DNA from: Kluyvera sp047971185
Lineage (GTDB): Bacteria; Pseudomonadota; Gammaproteobacteria; Enterobacterales; Enterobacteriaceae
DNA length: 64,000 bases
Assembly (NCBI RefSeq): GCF_047971185.1
Contig: NZ_JBKDZH010000057.1
Location: 7,047 to 71,046, forward strand
Reading direction: 5' to 3'
Under the pieces are notes generated by a model. That model ran no database searches, had not been told where the DNA came from, and saw only the letters and a program-made list of their open reading frames with translations. The position numbers were made by a program, and so were the translations under genes. Below are positions 18,018 to 25,507 of this stretch, piece by piece; positions within the stretch are counted from its first letter, which is position 1, and every line of letters starts with the position of its first letter.

Positions 18018-18031
18018 CTTTTTAGTTGTTT

Positions 18032-18124
18032 GAAGTATACTGAAGTCTACTAAGCCCGCATGGAACCAGCCTTGCGGGCTTTTTTATGTCTACAGAAGTC
18101 TACTGAAATTTGCTAGAAGCTACT
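18032..18124 (+). repeat. Direct repeats, candidate integrase arm-type sites
   Basis: Four copies of GAAGTMTACT or a close variant lie between ssrA and int: 18032-18041 (GAAGTATACT), 18042-18051 and 18095-18104 (GAAGTCTACT), and 18116-18124 (GAAGCTACT). Short direct repeats flanking a core site are what tyrosine integrases of lambda/P4 type bind with their N-terminal domain. The role is inferred. Confidence 0.55.
18052..18087 (+). terminator. Island-borne ssrA terminator
   Basis: Stem AAGCCCGCA/TTGCGGGCTT followed by six T, 35 bases after the tmRNA CCA. It replaces the displaced terminator at 27709-27741 and is similar to it in stem sequence. Confidence 0.85.
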
Positions 18125-18183
18125 CCTTGTGGCACCCTTTTTGGGACCCAGCGCAAAGGGTCTCAAAATCGAGGGTCCTAAAA

Positions 18184-19413
18184 ATGGCAAAAATCGCTAA
18201 GAAACTCACTGACACTGAAATCAAAAATACCAAGCCAGCAGAAAAGGAAATCAACCTTTTTGACGGTGATGGCCTGATACTACGAATCGCTCCCCTATCA
18301 AAGGGTGGTAAGAAAAATTGGTATTTCAGGTATGCAGTGCCAGTAAGTAAGAAGCGAACAAAGATGAGCTTAGGAACCTATCCTCATCTCACACTTGCCA
18401 AGGCACGGGCTTTACGTGATGAATACTTGTCGCTGCTGGCAAATGGTATCGATCCGCAGATCCACAACAACGATAAAGCTAATGCTCTTAAGGATGCCAC
18501 TGAGCACACGCTACAAGCGGTTGCTAGGAAATGGTTAGATGAAAAGGTTAAGACCTCTGGTATCTCTCCAGACCACGCAGAAGACATCTGGCGGAGCCTT
18601 GAACGAAATATTTTCCCCGGTTTAGGCAACGTTCCTATCAAAGAGATCCGTCCCAAGCTCTTAAAACAACATCTTGACCCCATAGAACAACGAGGCGTAT
18701 TGGAAACCCTACGCCGTATCATTTCACGTCTAAATGAAATCTTCCGTTGGGCTGCGACAGAAGAACTTATTGAGTTTAATCCTGCTGACAATCTCGGCCA
18801 GAGATTTAGCAAACCCAAAAAGCAAAATATGCCAGCTTTACCACCAGATGATTTACCCCGATTCTTAATTGCTCTATCTAACGCGTCTATACGGCTCGAA
18901 ACACGTCTTCTAATTGAGTGGCAACTCCTTACGTGGGTTCGTCCGGGAGAAGCTGTCCGTGCTCGGTGGAATGATATTGACGAAGATAATCGATTCTGGA
19001 ACATCCCCGGTGAGTTTATGAAGATGAAGCGCCCTCACAAGATTCCGCTGAGCAAAGAGGCTATGCGCATCCTTGAGTTAATCAGACCAATCAGTGGTCA
19101 TAGAGAGTGGGTTTTCCCAAGTATCAAAGCCCCGCTTAATCACATGCATGAGCAAACAGCTAATGCTGCAATCATCCGAATGGGATTCGGTGGTGAACTG
19201 GTAGCTCACGGAATGCGTTCTATAGCAAGAACGGCTGCTGAAGAAAGTGGTAAATTTAGAACAGAGGTGCTTGAATCAGCCTTAGCTCATACCAAGAACA
19301 ATGAAATCATAGCCGCTTACAATCGTGCTGAGTATCTTGCTGAAAGAACACAGTTGATGCAGTGGTGGGGAGATTACGTTCAGGCGCAGAAGCGTAGAGC
19401 TATGGCAGCATGA
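18184..19413 (+). CDS. Tyrosine integrase, P4/CP4-57 type
   Basis: This 409-aa site-specific recombinase would insert and excise the island at ssrA. It has the N-terminal DUF4102 arm-binding domain (KLTDTEIKNTKP, LFDGDGLILRI, SLGTYPHLTLAKAR), a core-binding domain, and the catalytic domain: first Arg in LLTWVRPGEAVRARW, HGMRSIARTAAEE (H-x-x-R), and the nucleophile Tyr in YNRAEYLAERTQLMQWW. Start at MAKIAKKL with GAGGG upstream; a longer frame of 19 extra residues lacks support. Intact, so the island may still be able to excise. Confidence 0.95.
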   Translation: MAKIAKKLTDTEIKNTKPAEKEINLFDGDGLILRIAPLSKGGKKNWYFRYAVPVSKKRTKMSLGTYPHLTLAKARALRDEYLSLLANGIDPQIHNNDKANALKDATEHTLQAVARKWLDEKVKTSGISPDHAEDIWRSLERNIFPGLGNVPIKEIRPKLLKQHLDPIEQRGVLETLRRIISRLNEIFRWAATEELIEFNPADNLGQRFSKPKKQNMPALPPDDLPRFLIALSNASIRLETRLLIEWQLLTWVRPGEAVRARWNDIDEDNRFWNIPGEFMKMKRPHKIPLSKEAMRILELIRPISGHREWVFPSIKAPLNHMHEQTANAAIIRMGFGGELVAHGMRSIARTAAEESGKFRTEVLESALAHTKNNEIIAAYNRAEYLAERTQLMQWWGDYVQAQKRRAMAA

Positions 19414-19620
19414 AAGTAGATTGATGATGGCAACAACAATAGTGCTGTATTTTTCTACAGCACATGATTTTACAATAGAAAATGTTTACTGATTTCCTCT
19501 TGCCACGTTGTTATGGTTCAAACTTCAAGCAATGATTTTAGGTCCATCGCTATGTTATCGCTTGAAAATGGTATTATATAAAAAGAGGAAATTATACGAA
19601 GAGCAAGATTGAGAGGCCTG

Positions 19621-21441
19621 ATGAACGCTGGAGAGATTGGAACTGAAGCCGGACGTATTTTTGAATACAACTTACCAAGCCATTGGATTTTCCGAAGCCA
19701 AGAAGATCAAAATGATTTTGGTATTGATGGAGAAATTGAACTCAAAGATGGTAGTGGCAAAGCTCTTGGAAAAGAGAGTGTTTTCAAAGTTCAGATTAAG
19801 GGTGAAGAGAACTCAACTTTTATTCATGATAATAGCTTATTATCATTTACCCTGAAAACAGAGCGTTTGAGATATTACTTTGAATTTAAAGTGCCTGTTA
19901 TTTTAGCTGTAGTAGAAATCACCTCTGAGAAAATATTTTGGCTACCCTTAACTAACAATGAAATATTAAGAGAAAAGGCATCAAAATCTAATCAAAATGA
20001 AACCATTCAAGTTCATATCCCAATTGAGAATACGTTAGTAAGAAAAGATATTGCTTCAGCAAATAAAATATTAGATGCTGTCATGGATTGTTGGGATCAC
20101 TTGAATATTAAGGGGCTTAAGGATTCTGTTGTCAGATATCCTATCATTAGTCCGTCATCACTCGATAAGAAAATTGAAGATATAGGTGAAGCATTATATA
20201 AAGCGTATCACCAGCAGCTGGATAATCTTTTATCTGAAAGAAAATATGACTCTGTTTTTGAACGTTCTACCGAAATAAGCAATTCACCAATAGTTCCAGC
20301 AAAAGATAGATTTATCGCAGTATTATATTATTTGCAAGCATTCCAAATTTCTCCTTATACTAATATCAAGAGAGAAGTTTACAGAGAAAATTTTCATATT
20401 TGCCAGCATTTGATACTATTAGCCAGAGAGCAAAAAAGTCGGATTCACAGATTAATTGCTTTAGGAAAATCAAGGAAAGCAAAATTTAAGGCTCAGCTGG
20501 ATCAGCTTCATGCAAGTCATCATTCAGTCAATCACTTCGAAGAAAAATCTTTAGAGCGTTATATTTACAATGATCAAACTCAAATAATGTATAGAGATTG
20601 TTGTATCTCCCTACAAAAGATCATTGAGTTATGTAATCGTATGACAAGAGATCAGCAATATCACATACTCTCAGATTTTTTTGTTGATATCTATGCATCA
20701 ATTTTAATATTCAAAGGAATCCATGAAGCACGAGGTTCTAAGGAATCCATTGATTTTCTAGATGATTGGTATGAAAGAATGTCATTATTAGTAATGACAT
20801 ATTGTGTATTATCAAAAGATATTGAAAAAATTGAAAAATTATACTTCCTTACTGCCACCTTACTAAAACAAAATCCTAAAGCAACCCAACCCCATCGGAA
20901 AATGATTCTTTCAACTTTTCCTGATTTTGAGAAAGCCCTAACAGAAATAGAAAATCATGTTATCAGTCTTGACAGTCAAAAAGATTTTTATGATCTTACA
21001 ACTGAAGAGCAAAAAGAATACTTCTTGAGTATGGCCAAAAATCTAGGAATGGACCCTGATGACCCACAAGGAGAACATCATGAGTTCCTTAAAATTGGAT
21101 TTGCTAATTATGATCCCACAAATATAATGAAAAACTGTGAGCATTTATTCGTTCATTATCGCCCCGGAGGAATATTTGCCCAATCATTGAGAATGCACTC
21201 TCTCGGCGGGATGCATCTCTTAATCTGCTTAAAACACGGACATGCTCAAGGAACAGGAAATTTATTAAGCCAATTATATGACAGTACTGGCAGTTATGAT
21301 TTTGGTAATAGCTTCAAACAATCAAATTGTGATAAATGCGCGGATTGTAAACCAAGAGAGGAGAGTTGGGCATGGAGTCTCAAATGGTATTTAAAAGAAG
21401 TTGAACGTCATAAAACTCTTCTTAAGAAGAATAGATTTTAA
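19621..21441 (+). CDS. DUF4365 nuclease-like protein, candidate defence gene
   Basis: This 606-aa protein is the island's only large cargo gene. Its N-terminal 160 residues are a DUF4365 domain, thought to be a PD-(D/E)XK-type nuclease fold: FGIDGEIEL (D36, E38, E40), then FKVQIKG (Q58, K60), fits the D...E/Q-x-K active-site pattern. Residues of about 170-480 are helical, with no motif I recognise. The C-terminal part has cysteines C506, C536 and a CxxCxxC cluster (C570, C573, C576) plus HGH at 539-541, a possible metal site. I chose the ATG with GAGAGG upstream over an upstream TTG. DUF4365 occurs in several anti-phage proteins, so defence is a reasonable inference, not shown. Strongly AT-rich codon use. 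Confidence 0.8.
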   Translation: MNAGEIGTEAGRIFEYNLPSHWIFRSQEDQNDFGIDGEIELKDGSGKALGKESVFKVQIKGEENSTFIHDNSLLSFTLKTERLRYYFEFKVPVILAVVEITSEKIFWLPLTNNEILREKASKSNQNETIQVHIPIENTLVRKDIASANKILDAVMDCWDHLNIKGLKDSVVRYPIISPSSLDKKIEDIGEALYKAYHQQLDNLLSERKYDSVFERSTEISNSPIVPAKDRFIAVLYYLQAFQISPYTNIKREVYRENFHICQHLILLAREQKSRIHRLIALGKSRKAKFKAQLDQLHASHHSVNHFEEKSLERYIYNDQTQIMYRDCCISLQKIIELCNRMTRDQQYHILSDFFVDIYASILIFKGIHEARGSKESIDFLDDWYERMSLLVMTYCVLSKDIEKIEKLYFLTATLLKQNPKATQPHRKMILSTFPDFEKALTEIENHVISLDSQKDFYDLTTEEQKEYFLSMAKNLGMDPDDPQGEHHEFLKIGFANYDPTNIMKNCEHLFVHYRPGGIFAQSLRMHSLGGMHLLICLKHGHAQGTGNLLSQLYDSTGSYDFGNSFKQSNCDKCADCKPREESWAWSLKWYLKEVERHKTLLKKNRF

Positions 21442-21467
21442 TTACCTATCGATGTTTATATTTCAGA

Positions 21468-21497
21468 TTAAGTGGCTGTCTGACATAGGCCACTTAA
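21468..21497. terminator. Hairpin between convergent DUF4365 and mobA
   Basis: Perfect 9-bp stem TTAAGTGGC/GCCACTTAA with a 12-base loop between two convergent genes; likely a weak two-way terminator. Confidence 0.5.
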
Positions 21498-21545
21498 AAT
21501 CCATCTTCCTACTTTAATACTCATAAAAACCAAATAACATCTCTT

Positions 21546-23012
21546 TTATCTTGGCTTAAAAACTTGGCGCTCAATAATCTGTTCATCTTCTTGTTGTGAT
21601 GATTTTGATATCTCAATTTTCATTCTTGATTTTAACTTCGATTTAAATCTAATTTCATTCTCAGCTAAATAAGCTGGCTTTTTCTTTATTTCCTCATGAA
21701 TAGTTTTCTCTTTGTTCTTTGGCTGAATAACTGGTTTTTTAATACCTAAACGATCTCTTATTTCTTCGATCTTAGTTGCTCTACTATTGATTTTGACACG
21801 GCTTTTGAGTCTAAATTTATTTGTGGCTGCGTTGGCTGTTTCTGCATGATCAAGTATCCTACTGATAGAACCGCCGCTAAATTTAGGACTCCAACTATTG
21901 AGGCTACTTTTAGTATAAGTTTTGATTGATTCTTTATTGTATTGTTTTTTAACTCTGTTGAGTATTTGTGCAGCTTTTTGTGTTGTTCTTCTAACTTTAG
22001 GGCTTGTTGGTCTATTATATTTTTCGCTGAGTTTAAAGCTGTTGTTGTTGTTTCTAACGAGTTGTTCAGCCTTGTTAGTGTCTGCTGTGTCTGATTCAAT
22101 GCTGTGCTGACTGATTCTGATAATATCATCATCGATTCGGTCAGTGGCTCTACTGTCATTGATATTTGGTTCAATAAGTGATCGTCCAATACTATTTGGT
22201 TCATCATCTTTTCTTGCTGAGAAACTTCTAACGAGTTCATCATCTCTATTTTTGTCATATTTCACCTTTTTTTTAATAGTGTTCCAGCTAAATTTTTTGC
22301 CTAAAGAAGATCCCTTAAACGCTATGTCATTTACACTGAATGAACCCCCCGCCACGTTGCCAGTGCTGGCAACATTGAACCTTGGTTCAATGCCTACGGC
22401 CTGCAGACGTTCTACGAACGTCTCTAAGTGAGGTTTTCCTGTCATAGCCGCCTGTAAGGCGTTCTGTAGCACGATACGAGCTGGTTTTTCACCTGTACGA
22501 AGAGCTTGCTCGATCTCGTTCTTGGTTGGTGCTGATACGTCTGATTTTTGACCTTTAAGTCCCTGTGTAATGGTTAAGCCGTGTTTTACTTCTAAACGTT
22601 CACAAGCTGTTATTGTATTAAATGCTGAGTGCTGACCGTGCCATACAGAACCATCAAGGCCGACACGATTCGCTACTATATGGATATGGTCTTTATCAGT
22701 ATCTTTATGACGCACACAAATATATTGATGTTTGTCTATATCGATATTCATTTCTTTCAAATAGTCTTTTGCTATCTCTTGCCATTGTTCATCTGTGAGC
22801 TTCTCATCTTTTGGAAGAGATAAAAACGCATGAAAAACAGTTTTTTTTATATCTTGCCTAAAACTGCTAACAGCTTTAAACTCATCAGTTAAATCACTAA
22901 CATTATTTTTATCTGCTGACATATTGCTACAAATGAAATCATGATCATCTTTCAATATATACTTAACTCTATTTTTAAATGATTTACCTGATTTAGCCAC
23001 GTATCCCTTCAT
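21546..23012 (-). CDS. mobA: MobA-type relaxase (MOBP family)
   Basis: This 488-aa relaxase would nick oriT and lead DNA transfer through another element's conjugation machinery. The N-terminal 150 residues are the relaxase domain: an early Tyr (NRVKYILKD), FHAFLSLPKDEKLTDEQW, and the three-His motif RHKDTDKDHIHIVANRVG. The rest is basic and low in complexity, rich in Lys and Ser. It starts within the last 20 bases of mobC, a translationally coupled arrangement. A second gene (mobB) is nested in another frame of its 3' half, as in ColE1-type mob regions. Confidence 0.92.
   Translation of the reverse strand: MKGYVAKSGKSFKNRVKYILKDDHDFICSNMSADKNNVSDLTDEFKAVSSFRQDIKKTVFHAFLSLPKDEKLTDEQWQEIAKDYLKEMNIDIDKHQYICVRHKDTDKDHIHIVANRVGLDGSVWHGQHSAFNTITACERLEVKHGLTITQGLKGQKSDVSAPTKNEIEQALRTGEKPARIVLQNALQAAMTGKPHLETFVERLQAVGIEPRFNVASTGNVAGGSFSVNDIAFKGSSLGKKFSWNTIKKKVKYDKNRDDELVRSFSARKDDEPNSIGRSLIEPNINDSRATDRIDDDIIRISQHSIESDTADTNKAEQLVRNNNNSFKLSEKYNRPTSPKVRRTTQKAAQILNRVKKQYNKESIKTYTKSSLNSWSPKFSGGSISRILDHAETANAATNKFRLKSRVKINSRATKIEEIRDRLGIKKPVIQPKNKEKTIHEEIKKKPAYLAENEIRFKSKLKSRMKIEISKSSQQEDEQIIERQVFKPR
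21758..22258 (-). CDS. mobB: MobB-like protein nested inside mobA
   Basis: This 166-aa frame lies wholly within mobA but is not a shadow. It has an AAGGTG ribosome site before its ATG. It encodes a long heptad-like coiled coil (about residues 40-115, ESVSTALNQTQQTLTRLNNS), a single membrane helix near residues 125-145 (VASIVGVLNLAAVLSVGYLIM) and a basic tail. MbeB/MbeD of ColE1 and MobB of other mobilizable plasmids are likewise nested in the relaxase gene, and MobB proteins often have one membrane segment. They stabilise the relaxosome and link it to the transfer pore. Exact family not confirmed. Confidence 0.72.
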   Translation of the reverse strand: MTKIEMMNSLEVSQQEKMMNQIVLDDHLLNQISMTVEPLTESMMILSESVSTALNQTQQTLTRLNNSLETTTTALNSAKNIIDQQALKLEEQHKKLHKYSTELKNNTIKNQSKLILKVASIVGVLNLAAVLSVGYLIMQKQPTQPQINLDSKAVSKSIVEQLRSKK

Positions 23013-23379
23013 AATTTAGATCCTTGTTTATTTCTAATATCCTTCTGCTAACTTGCTTTATATTAAACATAAGTTTATCAACTTCATTTTTATCAAAATA
23101 CTCATTGCTATTTAGTTTTTTAGTTGATTGATTTATATTATTACCAATAGCTGAAAGCTGAATATATGTTTTCTGGTTAACTTCTGGCATTTTTCTTCTT
23201 ACAACAGGTTCAGATTTTAATATTTCTCTTCGTATGTAATGGCCTCTTTCAAGTCCAGAGGCTTCCACTAAGGATTTTAAATATTCAAACTCTGCTTTGT
23301 TTACTCTAAACTGTATAGAGATATCTCTGCGTTCTTCGTGATTCAATTCTATACGTCCTCTCTTTCTATCTGTATCCAT
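22993..23379 (-). CDS. mobC: MobC-type mobilization accessory protein
   Basis: This 128-aa protein starts basic (MDTDRKRGRIELNHEERR). It has a ribbon-helix-helix-like segment (ISIQFRVNKAEFEYLKSLV...LERGHYIRREIL) and ends with the MobC hallmark YIQLSAIGNNINQSTKKLN. MobC proteins bind oriT and help the relaxase open DNA at nic. It overlaps mobA by 20 bases and follows a small gene by five bases. Confidence 0.88.
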   Translation of the reverse strand: MDTDRKRGRIELNHEERRDISIQFRVNKAEFEYLKSLVEASGLERGHYIRREILKSEPVVRRKMPEVNQKTYIQLSAIGNNINQSTKKLNSNEYFDKNEVDKLMFNIKQVSRRILEINKDLNYEGIRG

Positions 23380-23384
23380 ATTTA

Positions 23385-23642
23385 TTATCCACCTGTAAAC
23401 ATATAATCTCTTATAGCTTTTATATAGTCTTCATCATTTTCATCAATCAACGATTCTAGAAGGTCATCAGCTTTATTTTCTTGTATATATCTATGAGCCA
23501 CAAAATAGCACAACCTTTGTTCATCACTATTTATTTCACAAAAAGATATATCTTTATCTTGTTCAATGTAGTAAAAAAATCGTGCTAACAATTCAACGTT
23601 CATTTTTTGGCTCATTTGTTTCTCTATGTCATCCCTATTCAC
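23385..23642 (-). CDS. Unknown 85-aa acidic protein in mob operon
   Basis: I do not recognise this protein. It is acidic (DENDEDYIKAIRD near the end) and mostly helical, with an aromatic patch (ARFFYYIEQ). The start is GTG, with a strong GAGGAGG eight bases before it; the GTG overlaps the stop of the small membrane gene upstream (GTGA), which points to coupled translation. It lies five bases before mobC, so it is probably part of the mobilization unit. No function assigned. Confidence 0.7.
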   Translation of the reverse strand: MNRDDIEKQMSQKMNVELLARFFYYIEQDKDISFCEINSDEQRLCYFVAHRYIQENKADDLLESLIDENDEDYIKAIRDYMFTGG

Positions 23643-23812
23643 ACTCTATGCCTCCTCTTATATTTAATCAGTGCTTTTTTATCTATCATTTTTCTAACAT
23701 CTGATATTGATTGCTTTGCTTCGCTTGAAGAGTCTTTTTTACCCATACAACTACGGATCATGAAGCCGCCAAGCATTATACAAAGAAACATCATTGCTAT
23801 TGCTATAATCAT
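23639..23812 (-). CDS. Unknown 57-aa single-helix membrane protein
   Basis: A short gene with a clear GAGGAAA ribosome site. It encodes an N-terminal membrane helix (MIIAIAMMFLCIMLGGFMI), a Cys-containing turn (RSCMGKKDSSS) and a basic C-terminal tail (YKRRHRV). Its stop overlaps the next gene's GTG. Its place between two small genes of the mob operon suggests a role in mobilization or membrane docking, but this is only context. Confidence 0.65.
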   Translation of the reverse strand: MIIAIAMMFLCIMLGGFMIRSCMGKKDSSSEAKQSISDVRKMIDKKALIKYKRRHRV

Positions 23813-23824
23813 ATATTAATTTCC

Positions 23825-24127
23825 TCAACTAAAATGAATATAAAACTCATCTTCTTCTTTTGATTTCAAAACAACATTATTATAAAAATCTTTAATGTCA
23901 TTGATACGTTCAGGATCTGGATAGTTCTTGATTTCCTCACTATTTATTATTTTATTCAATGCGTTTTCTGCTCCCTTTTTACTTATTGTTTTACCTTCAT
24001 TACTACCTGAAAAATGATTATCATATTCTTCACAATGAAAACTCTTATAAAAAACAGCACCAGCATAACCAAAGAAGAAAGCTATTTTTTCATCTTTTTT
24101 TCTTTCAATACTAAAATCGTGCGACAT
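23825..24127 (-). CDS. Unknown 100-aa protein, first gene of mob operon
   Basis: No family recognised. It is soluble-looking, with FFFGYAGAVFYKSFHCEEYD near the N-terminus and an acidic C-terminal third. AGGAG precedes its ATG at good spacing. It is the first gene after the candidate oriT and operator, and the four following genes of the strand are spaced 12 bases or less or overlap, so they probably share one transcript. Confidence 0.65.
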   Translation of the reverse strand: MSHDFSIERKKDEKIAFFFGYAGAVFYKSFHCEEYDNHFSGSNEGKTISKKGAENALNKIINSEEIKNYPDPERINDIKDFYNNVVLKSKEEDEFYIHFS

Positions 24128-24157
24128 ATCTATAACTCCTAATATTATTTATAATAT

Positions 24158-24174
24158 CCAAAGTAAATCTTTGG
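24158..24174. promoter_or_regulatory. Inverted repeat upstream of mob operon
   Basis: CCAAAG-TAAAT-CTTTGG, a perfect 6-bp inverted repeat 31 bases before the first mob-operon gene; a possible operator for a relaxosome protein such as MobC. Confidence 0.4.
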
Positions 24175-24191
24175 GGTTTGATTTACCGCCT

Positions 24192-24310
24192 CCCCTTTGA
24201 TAAGGGGAATTGGTGGAAGGGTAGATTTTTTAACAACCCTCCAAGCGTAGCGCGTGGGGGCAATCCGAAGGATTGGGTAAATAGCGGATACGCTATTACA
24301 CCTTGCCTCA
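24192..24310. other. Candidate origin of transfer (oriT)
   Basis: Three perfect inverted repeats follow each other within about 105 bases: CCCCTT-N4-AAGGGG (24192-24207), CAATCC-N3-GGATTG (24261-24275) and AATAGCG-N4-CGCTATT (24280-24297). A GC-rich stretch (AAGCGTAGCGCGTGGGGG) lies between the first two. The layout, and the motif TAGCGGA close to the last repeat, resemble ColE1-type bom/oriT regions, and it lies directly upstream of the mob operon. The nick site is not identified. Confidence 0.6.
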
Positions 24311-24514
24311 GTTTCCGAAAAACAAAAAACAAAGCTGAACTACACCTATATTTAAATAAATAACCGATAATAAGATCTAGTCAATAGCGGCTACATAAAT
24401 AAATACACTGCACGACAAATTAAATGCAAATAAAAGATAGGATGAATAATATATTGTCTTTCTGGTATCTGTGCGTAATAGGTAGCTTTGCGTAAAATTT
24501 GCAGCGAGGGTCAG

Positions 24515-24588
24515 GTCGTCAAGTAATAGATCGCGGGGTCCCGCTGACGGCTTATATGTCAGTGGGTTCCGATTTATTACTTGATGAC
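24515..24588. repeat. Large 74-nt imperfect hairpin
   Basis: Outer arms of 19 bases match at 17 positions (GTCGTCAAGTAATAGATCG versus the complement of CGATTTATTACTTGATGAC). An inner stem CCCGCTGAC/GTCAGTGGG closes on a nine-base loop. There is no T-run. It could be a structured RNA, a cruciform recognised by an island protein, or part of the transfer origin. The 350 bases between oriT and the zinc-ribbon gene hold no convincing gene. Confidence 0.6.
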
Positions 24589-24661
24589 GCAATGAAGGAA
24601 ATAAACTTTAGATAGGTGATGGTTCGCACTGCGAGCCATCACCTTGAAAGACAGGGCAGTT

Positions 24662-24937
24662 TTACATCCTTCGTCTAAAAGAAATCCGTTCAGAAAAAGC
24701 CAACTTGCTAATAATAAATCCAAAAATTGCAATGACAAACAAACTTATATTAAATGCAACTATCCCTGCACTCAGCCCGATCAAAATAGACATTATAAAA
24801 GTGCCAAGTATAACTAAAAAAACACACCAACCCGGAGGAGCACCGTATAATATAGTTGCTTGACATCCCGTGCATACGTGAACCCCTTTCTGACTTTCTT
24901 TTAGACAGTAGGGACATTGAATGATATTGTTTTCCAT
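24662..24937 (-). CDS. Zinc-ribbon membrane protein, 91 aa
   Basis: The N-terminus has two CxxC knuckles (CPYC at 8-11 and CTGC at about 22-25) forming a zinc ribbon. Two hydrophobic helices follow (WCVFLVILGTFIMSILIGLSAG, then ISLFVIAIFGFIISKLAF) and a basic end. GAGG/AGGA precedes the ATG. It follows a small lipoprotein gene by 11 bases, so the two are probably co-transcribed. Function unknown. Confidence 0.75.
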   Translation of the reverse strand: MENNIIQCPYCLKESQKGVHVCTGCQATILYGAPPGWCVFLVILGTFIMSILIGLSAGIVAFNISLFVIAIFGFIISKLAFSERISFRRRM

Positions 24938-24948
24938 TTCCTAATCCT

Positions 24949-25236
24949 CTAATCTTTCTTAAAAACCGCACCTTGGTAAACTACACCGCCTTTGACTTTT
25001 TCTATTTTAAAAGTCCAAGAACCAAGATCTTTGTTTTGAGTTCTTGCGATATAAACAGGCTTTTGGCTTTCATCCCAGCTTTTAACAGTAAAAACGCCAT
25101 TTCTGAACTTGATCACATCTTTCTGAACATCAAGCCTGACACCGTATTGTTGATTAACGTAGCTGCCATAGATGCCATCATCGCCACAACCCGACAGCAG
25201 GACGGCAAGACCTGCCGCTAACATAAATTTGCGCAT
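24949..25236 (-). CDS. Small lipoprotein, 95 aa
   Basis: A lipoprotein signal (MRKFMLAAGLAVLLSGC, mature Cys at residue 17) is followed by a compact soluble domain (YGSYVNQQYGVRLDVQKDVIKFRNG). Asp at the two positions after the Cys (GDD follows) hints at inner-membrane retention under the +2 Asp rule only if the residue after Cys were Asp; here it is Gly, so the outer membrane is more likely. AAGGAAAA precedes the ATG. Paired with the zinc-ribbon gene. Function unknown; surface exclusion is one possibility for a mobile element. Confidence 0.75.
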   Translation of the reverse strand: MRKFMLAAGLAVLLSGCGDDGIYGSYVNQQYGVRLDVQKDVIKFRNGVFTVKSWDESQKPVYIARTQNKDLGSWTFKIEKVKGGVVYQGAVFKKD

Positions 25237-25315
25237 AACTTTTCCTTCACCAATAGCACAGACCTACGATTGATCTGTAAACGCCTTAGAATTCAATTAT
25301 TTTTATGTCTAGTCA

Positions 25316-25480
25316 TATCGTTTGTACCGATCGAAAAAATGCACCATGATAGTCTAAAACTATCACATTATGATAATCGATCGTTTAAAACAATTAACAA
25401 CGATCGATTTAGCACCTTTTGATTGATAAAAACTATCGATATTGACATATCGATCTTTTATACCGATCATTTTCTGTTTA
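25316..25480. promoter_or_regulatory. Inverted-repeat cluster in divergent intergenic region
   Basis: A perfect 11-bp inverted repeat, AATCGATCGTT-N13-AACGATCGATT (25375-25409), sits between related TACCGATC motifs at about 25326 and 25461 and further ATCGAT copies. A TTGACA lies at 25442. The region separates the lipoprotein/zinc-ribbon pair (minus) from a 34-codon gene (plus), so it could be a shared operator. An origin with iterons is a less likely alternative because no Rep gene is seen. Confidence 0.5.
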
Positions 25481-25507
25481 GGATTTGGATCTTGAAGGGA
25501 TAACAAC

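Noticed and set aside
24178..24363. 61-codon plus frame over the oriT region
   Set aside because: It runs through three inverted repeats and has no ribosome site; better explained as transfer-origin DNA.
24377..24592. 71-codon minus frame over the 74-nt hairpin
   Set aside because: Coincides with the palindrome, lacks a ribosome site and has no protein-like pattern.
25375..25409. Inverted repeats as a plasmid replication origin with iterons
   Set aside because: The repeats are few, not in regular tandem, and no Rep-like gene is present on the island.
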